Assembly (NCBI RefSeq): GCF_000716445.1
Contig: NZ_JNWK01000001.1
Span: 248,001 to 312,000, forward strand
Direction: 5' to 3'
DNA: 64,000 nt
Source of the DNA: Streptomyces wedmorensis
GTDB taxonomy: Bacteria; Actinomycetota; Actinomycetes; Streptomycetales; Streptomycetaceae
How positions within the stretch are numbered: position 1 is the stretch's first letter; each line of letters starts with the position of its first letter. This document shows, piece by piece, positions 16,429 through 25,854 of the stretch. The position numbers and the translations under genes are program-made. Under the pieces are notes generated by a model that was not told the origin of the DNA, searched no databases, and saw nothing but the letters and a program-made list of their open reading frames with translations.

Positions 16429-17442
16429 ATGACTGCATTCCGTATGCCCGCCGAATGGTCCGCACACGAGGGGTGTCTGATGGCCTGGCCCGTACGGGAG
16501 GACCTGTGGGGCGGCGTGCTGGACGACGTCAAGGAGGAGTACGCGAACGTCGCCCGCGCGATCAACGCGTTCGAGCCGGTGACCATGATCGCCCCGCCCG
16601 GCCACGGCGACGAGGCCCGCACGCGCTGCGGTGACGGGATCACCGTGGTGGAGATGGCGCAGGACGACTCCTGGTTCCGCGACTCCGCCCCGCTCTTCGT
16701 GTTCGACGCCGACGGCAACCGCGCCGGAGTGGACTTCCGCTTCAACGCCTGGGGCCGCAAGCACAGCCCGTACGACTCCGACGACCGGATCAGCGCCCTG
16801 ATCCTGGAGCACCTCGGCGTCGAGCGCATCGCCTCCGACATGGTCCTGGAGGGCGGGGCGATCACGGTCGACGGCGAAGGCACGCTGATCACCACCGAGC
16901 AGTGTCTGCTCCACCCCAACCGGAACCCCGGGATGAACCGGGACGAAATCGAGACGGAACTGAAATCCCGGCTCGGCGTCTACAAGGTCGTGTGGCTTCC
17001 GTACGGAGGTCTGCTGGACACCGAGACCGACGGGCACGTCGACGGCGTCTGCGCCTTCGCCGCTCCCGGCAAGGTCGTGGTCTCGCTGCCCGACGACCCC
17101 GCGCACCCCGACTACGTCCGGATGCGTGCCAACCGCGCGGTGCTCGAGGCCACCACCGACGCGCAGGGCCGGCCGTTCGAGATCATCGACGTCCCGCAGA
17201 CCGCGTTCGTCGAGATGGCCGGCGGCGAGGTCGAGGTGTCGTACCTCAACTACTACGTGGCCAACGGCGGCGTCGTCGTGCCGGTGGCCGGCCTGCCGCG
17301 GGACGACGAGGCCCTCGCGGTCATAGAGGCGGCGTACCCCGGCCGGAAGGTCGTCGGGGTGCGGGCGCCCGGGATCGCCTACGGCGGCGGCGGGGTCCAC
17401 TGCATCACGCAGCAGATCCCCGCGGTCCCCACCGCTGCCTGA
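16429..17442 (+). CDS. Agmatine deiminase family protein, cytosolic
   Basis: The 337-residue enzyme has no signal peptide and begins directly with the family's N-terminal motif (AFRMPAEWSAHEGCLMAWP). Catalytic motifs are complete: WFRDSAPLFV, EGGAITVDGEGTL, the His in TDGHVDGVCAF, and the nucleophile Cys near residue 326 in GGGGVHCITQQIP. True agmatine deiminases of about 340 residues convert agmatine to N-carbamoylputrescine plus ammonia. This is the paralogue most likely to act on an imported guanidino compound. GTG at 16426 directly precedes the ATG and could also start translation. It is followed after 91 bp by the ABC transporter operon, which may supply its substrate. Confidence 0.9.
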   Translation: MTAFRMPAEWSAHEGCLMAWPVREDLWGGVLDDVKEEYANVARAINAFEPVTMIAPPGHGDEARTRCGDGITVVEMAQDDSWFRDSAPLFVFDADGNRAGVDFRFNAWGRKHSPYDSDDRISALILEHLGVERIASDMVLEGGAITVDGEGTLITTEQCLLHPNRNPGMNRDEIETELKSRLGVYKVVWLPYGGLLDTETDGHVDGVCAFAAPGKVVVSLPDDPAHPDYVRMRANRAVLEATTDAQGRPFEIIDVPQTAFVEMAGGEVEVSYLNYYVANGGVVVPVAGLPRDDEALAVIEAAYPGRKVVGVRAPGIAYGGGGVHCITQQIPAVPTAA

Positions 17443-17533
17443 CCGATAACGGAACGCTCCCGGAGGGCCGCACCCCGGCGGCCCTCCGCCCCCCCCGCAC
17501 CCCGCACGGAACACACGGAAAGAGAGCGCGACG

Positions 17534-19207
17534 ATGACCCCATCCATGCCCCTCGGCAGACGCCCCCGCGGCAGGCGCGGACGGATCGCCGTGACGACGG
17601 CCGCCCTCACCTCCCTCCTCGCCCTGGCGGCCTGCTCCGGCCCCCCGAAGGGCTCCGGCGTCACCGCCGCCGACGTCGAGCTCTCCGCTTCGACGCCCCC
17701 GGCCCGCGGCGAGATCGACTCCTTCACCTGGGCCGTCTACGCGGAGCCGCCCACCCTGGACTACACGCTCGCGTTCGACTACCCGCAGAACACGATCCTG
17801 TCCAACGTGTGCGAGAGCCTGATGCGCTGGACCCCGGGCCTCACCCTGGAGCCCGGCCTGGCGCAGAAGGCGTCGAACCCGGACCCCACCACCTGGATCT
17901 ACGACCTCCGCGCCGGCGTCCGCTTCCACGACGGCAGGACGATGTCCGCCGACGACGTGGTCTACAGCTTCGGCCGGCAGACGGACCCGGACAACGCCGC
18001 CGCCTGGGCGCAGAACTTCCAGAGCGTCGCCTCCATACGGAAGACCGGCCCCCTCCAGGTCACCGTCAAGCTCAAGAAGCCCGACTCGCAGTTCCCGCAG
18101 TACATGGCGACCGCCGCCGGCGTCGTCGCCTCCAAGGCGGGCGTCGAGGCGGCGGGCAAGAACTACGGCACCACCGGCGACCTCGCCTGCACCGGCCCCT
18201 TCAAGCTCGGCACGTGGAGCAAGGGCCAGGCGATCGAGCTGGAGCGGTTCGACGGCTACTGGGGCACCAAGGCCAAGGCGAAGAAGGCCGTCTTCCGGGT
18301 CCTGACCGACCCCTCGGCCCGCACCAACGCCATGCTCAGCGGAGACGTCGACGGCGGCTATCTGATCCCCACCGAGAGCTACGGCCGCCTGCGCGACAGC
18401 GGCGTCGGCACGCTGTTCTTCGGCGAGGGCCTCAGCACGGTCAACGTCAACGTCACGAACATGGAGGGCCCGCTCGGCGACCTCCGGGTCCGCAAGGCGC
18501 TCTCCCTCGCCCTCGACCGGTCCGGCTTCGTCAAGGCCGGACTCGGCGGCGCCGGCACCGTCACCTCCTCGCTCACCACCCGGGCCGCCTGGGCCGGAGC
18601 ATCCGAGCCGACCCTGAAGGCCGCGTTCGACACGCTGCCGCCGACCACCCAGGACGTCGAGAAGGCCAAGAGCCTGATCAAGGAGGCGGGCGCCACCGGC
18701 AAGACGCTGACGATCGCCACCAGCTCCATCGGCCAGGACGTCTCCCTCCTCGCGACCGCCGTCCAGTCCGCGGGAAGCCGGATCGGGCTGAAGATCAACC
18801 TCAAGACGATCGCGCCCAACGCGTTCACGGCGCTCTTCACCGACCCCGAGGCGCGCGAGGACATCGACATGTTCCCGCTCACCTACTACGACTCGATCAC
18901 CGACCCGCTGGACCTGCTGCAGAACTTCAAGACCGGCGCCTACATGAACTTCGCCGGCCACAGCGACAAGGAGTACGACTCCCTCGTCGACCGCGCCACC
19001 TCCGTATACGCGCACGACGAACGGCTGAAGATCGAGGCCGAGCTGCAGAAGCGGGCAGCCGAACAGCTGCTGTGGATCCCGGTCGCCGAGTGGCCCACCG
19101 CCGTCTTCCTCAACAAGAAGATCACCGGCGCGCCCACCACCATCGCGTACATGTACTACCCGTGGGCCGCCGACGTCGGCGCGGCAGAGGCCGGTGCCAC
19201 GCAGTGA
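17534..19207 (+). CDS. ABC transporter solute-binding lipoprotein (peptide/nickel family)
   Basis: A 557-residue SBP_bac_5 (cluster C) binding protein with an Arg-rich n-region and lipobox LAAC (Cys near 36), so it is anchored outside the membrane. Family landmarks are visible: LEPGLAQKASNPDPTTWIYD, then VRFHDGRTMSADDVVYSFGR and VRKALSLALDRSGF. Members bind peptides, nickel, opines or other solutes; the setting beside an agmatine deiminase suggests a guanidino compound or Arg-containing peptide. It opens a five-gene operon with coupled stops and starts (GTGA, ATGA, ATGA, 8-bp overlap). Confidence 0.9.
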   Translation: MTPSMPLGRRPRGRRGRIAVTTAALTSLLALAACSGPPKGSGVTAADVELSASTPPARGEIDSFTWAVYAEPPTLDYTLAFDYPQNTILSNVCESLMRWTPGLTLEPGLAQKASNPDPTTWIYDLRAGVRFHDGRTMSADDVVYSFGRQTDPDNAAAWAQNFQSVASIRKTGPLQVTVKLKKPDSQFPQYMATAAGVVASKAGVEAAGKNYGTTGDLACTGPFKLGTWSKGQAIELERFDGYWGTKAKAKKAVFRVLTDPSARTNAMLSGDVDGGYLIPTESYGRLRDSGVGTLFFGEGLSTVNVNVTNMEGPLGDLRVRKALSLALDRSGFVKAGLGGAGTVTSSLTTRAAWAGASEPTLKAAFDTLPPTTQDVEKAKSLIKEAGATGKTLTIATSSIGQDVSLLATAVQSAGSRIGLKINLKTIAPNAFTALFTDPEAREDIDMFPLTYYDSITDPLDLLQNFKTGAYMNFAGHSDKEYDSLVDRATSVYAHDERLKIEAELQKRAAEQLLWIPVAEWPTAVFLNKKITGAPTTIAYMYYPWAADVGAAEAGATQ

Positions 19208-20163
19208 ACTTCCTGAGATTCGCCGCACGCAGGGTGGCGGAGATGGCCGCCACCCTGCTCGCCGCCTCGTTCGTGGTCTTCGGAGCCATGTACCTGGCGC
19301 CGGGCAACCCGGCCGGCTTCCTGCTCTCCGGCCGCTCCGCCTCGCCGGAGGCACTCGCCGCCATCAACGCCCAGTACCACCTGGGCGATCCCTTCTTCGT
19401 CCGGTACCTCAACTGGCTCGGCGACATCCTGCAAGGAGACTTCGGGCGCTCCATCACCTACCGCACCGACGTCTCCCGGCTCCTGGCCGACCGCCTCCCC
19501 ACCACGCTGCTCCTCGTCGTGATGGCGCTGGTCGTGGTCGTGGCGATCGGCCTGGTCCTCGGCTGGGTCGCCGCGGTCCGCGGCGGCGGCACCGACTCCG
19601 CCATCCTGGTCGGCACGACCTTCGCCGTCGGCACCCCGTCGTTCGTCGCGGCCGTCCTGCTCCAGGGACTCTTCGCCGTCAACCTCGGCTGGTTCCCCAG
19701 CAGCGGCTCCGGCGACGGCTTCCTCGACAAGGTCCGGCACCTCACCCTGCCGGCGATCGCCCTCGCCCTCTACCTGATCGGCATGCTCGCCCGCGTCACC
19801 CGGTCCACCATGCTCGAAGCCCTCGACAGCGAGCACGTCACCGTCGCCCGCAGCCGCGGCGTCCCCGAGCGCCAGGTCATCAGCCGCCACGTGTTCCGCA
19901 ACTCGCTGGGCACCGTCCTCACCACCGGCGGACTGATCGTCTCCACCCTCCTGGTCTGCACGATCCTCGTGGAGACCGCGTTCAGCATCGGCGGCGTCGG
20001 CCAGCTCCTGGAGCTGTCCACCACGACCAAGGACTTCCCGACCGTCCAGGCGATCTCCTTGATCATCGTCGCCCTCTTCATGGCCGTGAACCTGATCGTC
20101 GACCTGCTGCTCCCCGTGGTCGACCCGCGGATCACCCTCGGATCGAGGAGTTCCTCCGTATGA
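19204..20163 (+). CDS. ABC transporter permease, DppB-type
   Basis: GTG 19204 overlaps the binding-protein stop (GTGA). The 319-residue protein has an N-terminal helix with the DppB motif (FVVFGAMYLAPGNPAGF). The soluble loop follows with GDFGRSITY, then five more helices. The EAA loop (RSRGVPERQVISRHVFRNSL) docks to the ATPases. It forms the inner-membrane channel with the next gene product. Length and topology are normal. Confidence 0.92.
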   Translation: MNFLRFAARRVAEMAATLLAASFVVFGAMYLAPGNPAGFLLSGRSASPEALAAINAQYHLGDPFFVRYLNWLGDILQGDFGRSITYRTDVSRLLADRLPTTLLLVVMALVVVVAIGLVLGWVAAVRGGGTDSAILVGTTFAVGTPSFVAAVLLQGLFAVNLGWFPSSGSGDGFLDKVRHLTLPAIALALYLIGMLARVTRSTMLEALDSEHVTVARSRGVPERQVISRHVFRNSLGTVLTTGGLIVSTLLVCTILVETAFSIGGVGQLLELSTTTKDFPTVQAISLIIVALFMAVNLIVDLLLPVVDPRITLGSRSSSV

Positions 20164-21014
20164 CCGCCGTCCTGACCCGCCGGCCCGGACTCGCGAAGAT
20201 CCGCACCGCCCGGTCCCCGCTGTACCTGGTCTGCCTCGGCCTCGTCGGCCTCGTCACCGTCGCCGCGCTCCTCGCGCCGTGGCTGGTGCCGTACGACCCC
20301 AACGCGGTCGACCTCGGCAACGCACTGGCCGCTCCCTCCCCGGAGCACCTCCTCGGCGTCGACGCCGCCGGGCGCGACACCCTCTCCCGGCTGCTCCTCG
20401 GAGCCCGCACCTCGCTCCTGGGACCCCTCGGGGTCGTCGTCTTCTCCACCGTCGCCGGCGTGGCGATCGGCATGGCCGCCGGCTGGCGGGGCGGCTGGCT
20501 CGACTCGGTCCTGTCCCGCAGCACCGAACTGGTCTTCGCGTTCCCCGGCATGCTCCTCGCCATCCTGATCATCTCGATCTACGGCGAAGGGCTGCCGGCC
20601 CCCGTCATCGCCCTCTCCGTCGCGTACCTGCCGTACGTCAGCCGCCTCACCCGCTCCCTCGTGCTGGCCGAACGCAAACGCCCCTACGTCAGCGCCTACC
20701 AGGTCCAGGGACACTCGGCCCTCCAGATCTGCCTGCGCCACGTCCTGCCCAACATCGCCCCCGTCGTCCTCGCCCAGTCCACCATCAACTTCGGCTACGC
20801 ACTGATGGACCTCGCCGGCCTGTCCTTCCTCGGCCTCGGCGTACCCGCGCTCACCCCCGACTGGGGCCGCATGGTCTTCGACGGCCAGACAGCCATCCAG
20901 CACGGCTACCCGCTGTCCGCGATCCTGCCCTGCGTCTTCATCGTGCTCACCGTCGTCGCCTTCAACGTGGTCGGAGAGCGCTGGGCCGACCGCGTCGCCA
21001 GGAGAGACCGATGA
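20160..21014 (+). CDS. ABC transporter permease, DppC-type
   Basis: ATG 20160 overlaps the previous stop (ATGA). The 284-residue second permease shows the DppC landmarks: N-terminal helix ending at APWLVPYDPN, then HLLGVDAAGRDTLSRLLLGA, SRSTELVFAFPGMLLAI, and the EAA loop region YQVQGHSALQICLRHVLPNI. It pairs with the preceding permease. Nothing is missing. Confidence 0.92.
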   Translation: MTAVLTRRPGLAKIRTARSPLYLVCLGLVGLVTVAALLAPWLVPYDPNAVDLGNALAAPSPEHLLGVDAAGRDTLSRLLLGARTSLLGPLGVVVFSTVAGVAIGMAAGWRGGWLDSVLSRSTELVFAFPGMLLAILIISIYGEGLPAPVIALSVAYLPYVSRLTRSLVLAERKRPYVSAYQVQGHSALQICLRHVLPNIAPVVLAQSTINFGYALMDLAGLSFLGLGVPALTPDWGRMVFDGQTAIQHGYPLSAILPCVFIVLTVVAFNVVGERWADRVARRDR

Positions 21015-22006
21015 CCTCCATGAGTTCCCCGCACACGCTCGACGTCCGAGGGCTGCGCATCACCCTGCCCGGCACCGCCCGACCCGTCCTCGACGGCGTC
21101 GACCTCCACGTCGGCGCCGGCGAGACCGTCGCCCTCGTCGGCGAGTCAGGGTCCGGCAAGACCCTCACCTCGCGCAGCGCCCTGAAGCTGCTGCCGCCCG
21201 GCGCCGTCGTCGAAGGCGCCGTCCGCGTCCGCGGCGAGGACGTCCTCGCCATGAACGCCGAGCAGCTGCGCGGACTGCGCACCGGCACGGTGTCCATGAT
21301 CTTCCAGGACCCCCGGGCCGCCCTCAACCCGCTGCGCCGCATCGGCGACTTCCTCACCGAGAGCGTCACCCTCACCGGCAGCATGAGCCGGGCGGACGCC
21401 ACCGCCCGCGCCGTCGAACTGCTCCGGGCGGTCGGTCTCGACGAGTCCGCCCTGCGCAAGTACCCCGGCCAGGTCTCCGGCGGCATGCTGCAACGCGTCA
21501 TGATCGCCGCCGCCCTGATGGGCGACCCCGCCCTCGTCCTCGCCGACGAACCCACCACCGCGCTCGACGTCACCACCCAGGCCGAGGTCATCGCCCTCCT
21601 GGCCGAACTCCGCGAACGCTTCGGCACCGGTCTCCTGTTCGTCACCCACGACCTCGACCTCGCCGCGGCGATCAGCGACCGCGTCTACGTCATGTACGCC
21701 GGCAGGATCGTGGAGAGCGGCCCCGCGGAAGCCCTCTTCGCGCGTCCCCGGCACCCGTACACCTCGGCCCTGCTCGCCTCCACCCCCCGCCTGGAAGGCC
21801 CTCAGGGCAGGCTCGCCGCCATCGACGGCCAGCCGCCCGACCTCCGGCAGGAGCTCGTCGGCTGCGCGTTCGCGGCCCGCTGCCACCTGGCCACCGAGAT
21901 CTGCGACCAGCAGGCCCCCGAACCGCGGACCGCACCCGGCCGGCCGCACCACCAGGCCGCCTGTCACCACAGCGACCGCCTCGAAGGGAGCCCCGTCGAT
22001 GCCTGA
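21011..22006 (+). CDS. ABC transporter ATPase, DppD-type
   Basis: The 331-residue ATPase has Walker A GESGSGKT, Q-loop MIFQDPRAALNP, signature VSGGMLQRVMIA, Walker B ALVLADEPTTALD and the switch His in VTHDLD. The C-terminal oligopeptide-transporter extension carries the Cys-rich motif CAFAARCHLATEIC, which in relatives can bind an iron-sulfur cluster. The start overlaps the upstream stop by ATGA. It energises import together with the next ATPase. Confidence 0.92.
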   Translation: MTSMSSPHTLDVRGLRITLPGTARPVLDGVDLHVGAGETVALVGESGSGKTLTSRSALKLLPPGAVVEGAVRVRGEDVLAMNAEQLRGLRTGTVSMIFQDPRAALNPLRRIGDFLTESVTLTGSMSRADATARAVELLRAVGLDESALRKYPGQVSGGMLQRVMIAAALMGDPALVLADEPTTALDVTTQAEVIALLAELRERFGTGLLFVTHDLDLAAAISDRVYVMYAGRIVESGPAEALFARPRHPYTSALLASTPRLEGPQGRLAAIDGQPPDLRQELVGCAFAARCHLATEICDQQAPEPRTAPGRPHHQAACHHSDRLEGSPVDA

Positions 22007-22796
22007 CAACGTCCTGGAGGCCGTCGGCCTCCACCGCGCCTACGGGAGCGTCCGCGCCGTCGACGACGTGTCCTTCACCCTCCCCGAGGGCGGATCCCTG
22101 GGCATCGTCGGCGAATCCGGGTCCGGCAAGACCACCACCGCCCGGATCGTCGTCGGCCTGGAACAGGCCGACTCCGGAGACGTGCTGGTACGAGGACGGG
22201 CCCGCGACGCCCGCGGCCGGGGCCGCACCCGGCGGCTGGCACGCGCGCGCGAGGTCCAGATGGTCTTCCAGGACCCGTACCTCTCCCTCGACCCCAGGAC
22301 CAGCGTCGAACAGGTCCTGCGCGAGGCCCTGCGCCTCCACTTCCCCGACACCGACCACGACCGGCGCGTCCGCGAACTCCTCGACCAGGTCGGCCTCGGC
22401 ACCCGTGCCGCCGACGCCCGCCCCCGGCAGCTCTCCGGCGGCCAGCGACAGCGCGTCGCCATCGCCCGCGCCCTCGCCGTGGAACCGGCCGTCCTCGTCC
22501 TGGACGAGGCCGTCGCCGCCCTCGACGTCTCCGTGCAGGCACAGATCCTCAACCTCCTCGCCGACATCCGCGAGGAGACCCGGATCGGCTACCTCTTCAT
22601 CACCCACGACCTCGGCGTGGTCCGCTGCGTCACCGACGACGTCATCGTCATGCGCAAGGGCCGGGTCGTCGAGGCCGGCCCCACCGCCGAGGTGCTCGCC
22701 GCGCCCCGGCACCCGTACACCCGGCTCCTCCTGGAGTCCGTACCCCGCCCGGGTTGGGACCCAGAGGCGATCGCCGCCGCCCGCCGGGCGCTCTGA
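21999..22796 (+). CDS. ABC transporter ATPase, DppF-type
   Basis: A 265-residue ATPase overlapping the previous gene by eight bases. Walker A GESGSGKTTTAR, Q-loop MVFQDPYLSLDPR, signature LSGGQRQRVAIA, Walker B VLVLDEAVAALD and the VVEAGPTAEVL tail are all present. The final Asp-Glu of Walker B is followed by Ala where Pro is usual (DEAVAALD instead of DEPVSALD), a mild deviation. It ends the transporter operon; 261 bp follow before the next gene. Confidence 0.92.
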   Translation: MPDNVLEAVGLHRAYGSVRAVDDVSFTLPEGGSLGIVGESGSGKTTTARIVVGLEQADSGDVLVRGRARDARGRGRTRRLARAREVQMVFQDPYLSLDPRTSVEQVLREALRLHFPDTDHDRRVRELLDQVGLGTRAADARPRQLSGGQRQRVAIARALAVEPAVLVLDEAVAALDVSVQAQILNLLADIREETRIGYLFITHDLGVVRCVTDDVIVMRKGRVVEAGPTAEVLAAPRHPYTRLLLESVPRPGWDPEAIAAARRAL

Positions 22797-23057
22797 CCAC
22801 GGCGCATCCCCTTCGCGAGGCACCGCACGGCCGCACGTCCGGCTCGCGACGCGCCCCCTCCCGCGAGGCACGGCGCCCCCACGCCGCCCTCGCGACGCAA
22901 GGGCCTCGGGTGCTCCGCGCCCCCACGCGGAGCGCCCGCGGCACACCGCCACCGCACCGAACCCGGCGGCGGGGGACCGGGCCGCATCCCGTGCGCCCAT
23001 CCCGCCCCCGTCGCCGGCACCCCCACCGCGCACGTACGTTGACACAGGAGGTCAACC

Positions 23058-24206
23058 ATGAACCATCATGCTGTCGCCCGCCATGCGGGTCCCGGCCTGA
23101 ACAGGCGCCGGTTCCTGGCGGCGGCGGGCCTGACCGCCGCCGCCGGCGCCGCCATCACGACGGCCGTCCAGAGCCGCGCCGGGGCCGCACCGTCCGCCCG
23201 GTCCTTCCGGGTCCCGGTCGAGGACGTCCGGCACACCCGCACGTGGATGGCGTTCCCGGACAGCACCTCGATCTGGGGCAACAAGCTGAGCGGCGTGCAG
23301 GCCGACATCGCCCTGATCGCCCGCACGATCGCGCAGTACGAGCCGGTCGTCCTGTGTGCCAACCCGGGCAGCGCCGCCAAGGCGCGCACGATGTGCGGCC
23401 CCACGGTCACCGTCATCAACTCGATCCCGGTCGACGACTGCTGGATGCGCGACACGGGCCCGGTCTTCCGCCGGGACGGCTACGGAGGCCTCGACACCGT
23501 CGGCCTCAACTTCAACGGCTGGGGCAACAAGCAGGCCCACTCCAGGGACGCCCTGGTGGCCGAGCGGATCGCCGCGCACGTGGGCGTGCCGTTCACCTAC
23601 GCCGACCTGGTCGGCGAGGGCGGTGCCATCGAGCAGGACGGCGCCGGCACCCTGATGGCCACCCGCAGCAGCCTCGTGAACCGCAACCGGAACCCCGGGA
23701 TGTCGGAGCGCGAGCTGGAGCGGGCGATGTGCGAGGCGTACGGCGCGTCCAAGGTCATCTGGTTCGACGGCGTCTACGGCCAGGACATCACCGACGACCA
23801 CGTCGACGCGACCTCCCGCTTCCTCTCTCCGGGTGAGGCCCTCGTCCAGATGCCCGTGGCCGGCGACAACGACGCCTACGCCCGCGACGCCCGGAAGCAG
23901 TACGACAAGCTCTCGGTCTCGACGACCTCGTCCGGCCGCGCGATGGACGTGATGCGCCTCCAGGGCCCGGACTACAACAAGATCCGCTCCACCAACCGGG
24001 ACTTCCTCGCCTCGTACGCGAACTTCTACCTCTGCAACGACGCGGTCATCTCGGCCCGGTTCGGCGACAAGAGGGCCGACGAGGCCGCGCGGGCGACCCT
24101 GTCCCGCCTGTACCCCGACCGGTACATCGAGCAGATCGACATCGACCGTCTGGGAACGGGCGGCGGGGGCATCCACTGCGTCACCCAGCAACAGCCCGTC
24201 GCCTGA
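23058..24206 (+). CDS. Tat-exported agmatine-deiminase-family protein 1
   Basis: The 382-residue protein begins with a clear twin-arginine signal (NRRRFLAAAGLTAAAGAA, cleavage near AGAAP), so it is folded first and exported. Catalytic motifs are DDCWMRDTGPVFRRDG, GEGGAIEQDGAGTLMAT, the His in DDHVDATSRF and the Cys in GGGGIHCVTQQQP at the very end. The usual enzyme has no signal, so deimination of an extracellular guanidino compound or exposed arginine is implied. AGGAGGT at 23046-23052 sets the start. The 261-bp gap upstream has no TGACTGAA copy, so it may depend on read-through or another promoter. Confidence 0.9.
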   Translation: MNHHAVARHAGPGLNRRRFLAAAGLTAAAGAAITTAVQSRAGAAPSARSFRVPVEDVRHTRTWMAFPDSTSIWGNKLSGVQADIALIARTIAQYEPVVLCANPGSAAKARTMCGPTVTVINSIPVDDCWMRDTGPVFRRDGYGGLDTVGLNFNGWGNKQAHSRDALVAERIAAHVGVPFTYADLVGEGGAIEQDGAGTLMATRSSLVNRNRNPGMSERELERAMCEAYGASKVIWFDGVYGQDITDDHVDATSRFLSPGEALVQMPVAGDNDAYARDARKQYDKLSVSTTSSGRAMDVMRLQGPDYNKIRSTNRDFLASYANFYLCNDAVISARFGDKRADEAARATLSRLYPDRYIEQIDIDRLGTGGGGIHCVTQQQPVA

Positions 24207-24213
24207 GGGAACA

Positions 24214-24231
24214 TGACTGAAATTTTCGTCA
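24214..24231. promoter_or_regulatory. TGACTGAA operator, copy 5 (degenerate)
   Basis: TGACTGAAATTTTCGTCA lies 8 bp after the deiminase stop, with a damaged right arm. It is spaced 38 bp from copy 6, so the two could bind repressor dimers on similar faces of the helix. Confidence 0.6.
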
Positions 24232-24251
24232 GGGGGTTACGTCCCGGTCAT

Positions 24252-24269
24252 TGACTGAAATTTGAGTCA
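24252..24269. promoter_or_regulatory. TGACTGAA operator, copy 6, permease promoter
   Basis: TGACTGAAATTTGAGTCA has one arm mismatch. TTGACT (24251-24256) with TAATGT 18 bp downstream (24275-24280) makes the clearest promoter of the set. The operator overlays -35 and spacer, and the NCS1 permease starts about 80 bp further on. Confidence 0.78.
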
Positions 24270-24356
24270 GTCCCTAATGTGAGCGCACCGTACAGCGCCT
24301 GCGGTCACCGCGGGCGCTGTGCCGATTCATGGACGCATCCCTGAACAGGAGCCCAC

Positions 24357-25808
24357 ATGGGGCCAGTTGTCTCGCAGACGCAGGATTCCGCTTCGCACGC
24401 GGGCATCGAACAGCACTCGATCGACTGGGTGCCCCTCTCTGAACGGCACGGCAAGCCGTCCGGCGTCGGGGCCATCTGGTTCGTCGGCAGCCTCAACCTC
24501 ACGGGCCTGGCGACCGGCGTCGTGACGCTCTCCATGGGGGCCTCGCTCGTCTGGACGGTGATCGCCACCGTCCTCGGCTCGCTCTTCGGAACGTTCTTCA
24601 TGGCGTTCCACTCGGCCCAGGGCCCCCAGCTGGGCCTGCCCCAACTGGTCCAGTCCCGGCCGCAGTTCGGGTACCTGGGCGCCGCGCTCACCGTGTGGGT
24701 CTTCGCCCTCGTCAACTACGTGGCCTTCAACACCTCCGACGCCCTGCTGTCGGGCCAGGCCATGAACCTGCTCACCGGCATACCCAACAGCGTCGGCTAT
24801 CTGCTGGCCGCCGCGGTGGCGACGGTGATCGCCCTCTTCGGGTACGAGTGGATCCACCGGCTCAACAAGTGGCTCACCTGGCCGTTCGTCGTCGTCACCG
24901 CGGCGATCACCGCGGCCGCCCTGTTCGGCGGCGGCCTGCCGGACGGGGTCTGGACGGCCGGCCCGTTCGAACTCGCCCCCTTCATGCTGGTGTTCGTCTT
25001 CGTCGCCGGCTTCCAGCTCGGCTGGGCGCCGTACGTCTCGGACTACTCGCGCTACCTGAGACCCGACGTCCCCGTCCGCAGCACCTTCTGGTGGACCTAC
25101 CTGCCGAGCGCGATCTCCGGCATCTGGGTGTTCGTCCTCGGCGCCGTGGTCTCCGCGGGAGCCCCCGAGGGCACCGACCCGGTGACCGCCCTGAAGCTGG
25201 CCGCCGACCGCCTGTTCGACGGCTTCGGCACGATCGCGGTGATCGTCCTCCTGGTGGGGCTGCTCTCCGTCATGGCGATCAACCAGTACGGCGGCAGCCT
25301 CACCATGATCTCGATCGTCGACTCGTTCCGCCCGGTCAAGCCGACGCGTTCGATCCGCGTCGCGACCATCGGCATCATGCTGGTGGCCGTCGGGACGGTC
25401 TCCACCCTCGTCGGCATCGACCAGTTCAACTGGTTCTTCGCGAACGTGGTCGTGGTCCTGACCTACCTGTTCATCCCGTGGACGGCCATCAACCTGGTCG
25501 ACTTCTTCTTCGTGCGACGCGGCCAGTACGTCGTCAAGGAGATCTTCAACCCGAACGGCATCTACGGCCGATGGGGCTGGCGAGGCAACCTCGCCTATGT
25601 GATCGGCCTGGCCTGCATGGCCCCCTTCATGGTCATCACCGGCCTCTTCGTCGGACCCGTAGCCAAGATCCTCGGCGGCGTCGACTGCTCGATCTTCGTC
25701 GGCCTGCCGGTGGCGGGCGCCCTCTACTGGGTCTTCGCCCGAAGCCTCGACACGGCCACCGAACGACGGATGGTCCGGGAGGAGGGGCTGCTGGACCGCC
25801 TGCACTGA
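24357..25808 (+). CDS. NCS1-family permease (cytosine/purine/hydantoin type)
   Basis: A 483-residue protein with about 12 membrane helices and the NCS1 landmarks: N-terminal RHGKPSGVGAIWFVGSLNLT, then GPQLGLPQLVQSRPQFGYLG, the unwound helix ending in WAPYVSDYSRYL, and NWFFANVVVVLTYLFIPW. The family imports nucleobases, allantoin, hydantoins and related small N-rich solutes with Na+ or H+. Lying between two exported deiminases and behind two operators, it probably imports a ureido or guanidino product made outside. AGGAG 8 bp before the ATG supports the start. Confidence 0.9.
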   Translation: MGPVVSQTQDSASHAGIEQHSIDWVPLSERHGKPSGVGAIWFVGSLNLTGLATGVVTLSMGASLVWTVIATVLGSLFGTFFMAFHSAQGPQLGLPQLVQSRPQFGYLGAALTVWVFALVNYVAFNTSDALLSGQAMNLLTGIPNSVGYLLAAAVATVIALFGYEWIHRLNKWLTWPFVVVTAAITAAALFGGGLPDGVWTAGPFELAPFMLVFVFVAGFQLGWAPYVSDYSRYLRPDVPVRSTFWWTYLPSAISGIWVFVLGAVVSAGAPEGTDPVTALKLAADRLFDGFGTIAVIVLLVGLLSVMAINQYGGSLTMISIVDSFRPVKPTRSIRVATIGIMLVAVGTVSTLVGIDQFNWFFANVVVVLTYLFIPWTAINLVDFFFVRRGQYVVKEIFNPNGIYGRWGWRGNLAYVIGLACMAPFMVITGLFVGPVAKILGGVDCSIFVGLPVAGALYWVFARSLDTATERRMVREEGLLDRLH

Positions 25809-25854
25809 GCACCCGCGCCTGCACGTACAGAACCTTTGCGAGAAGGAGCACCAC

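Noticed and set aside
19156..22009. Several minus-strand frames opposite the ABC operon
   Set aside because: They are antisense to genes with complete Walker and permease motifs and show only Asp/Gly/Glu/Ala-rich shadow composition.
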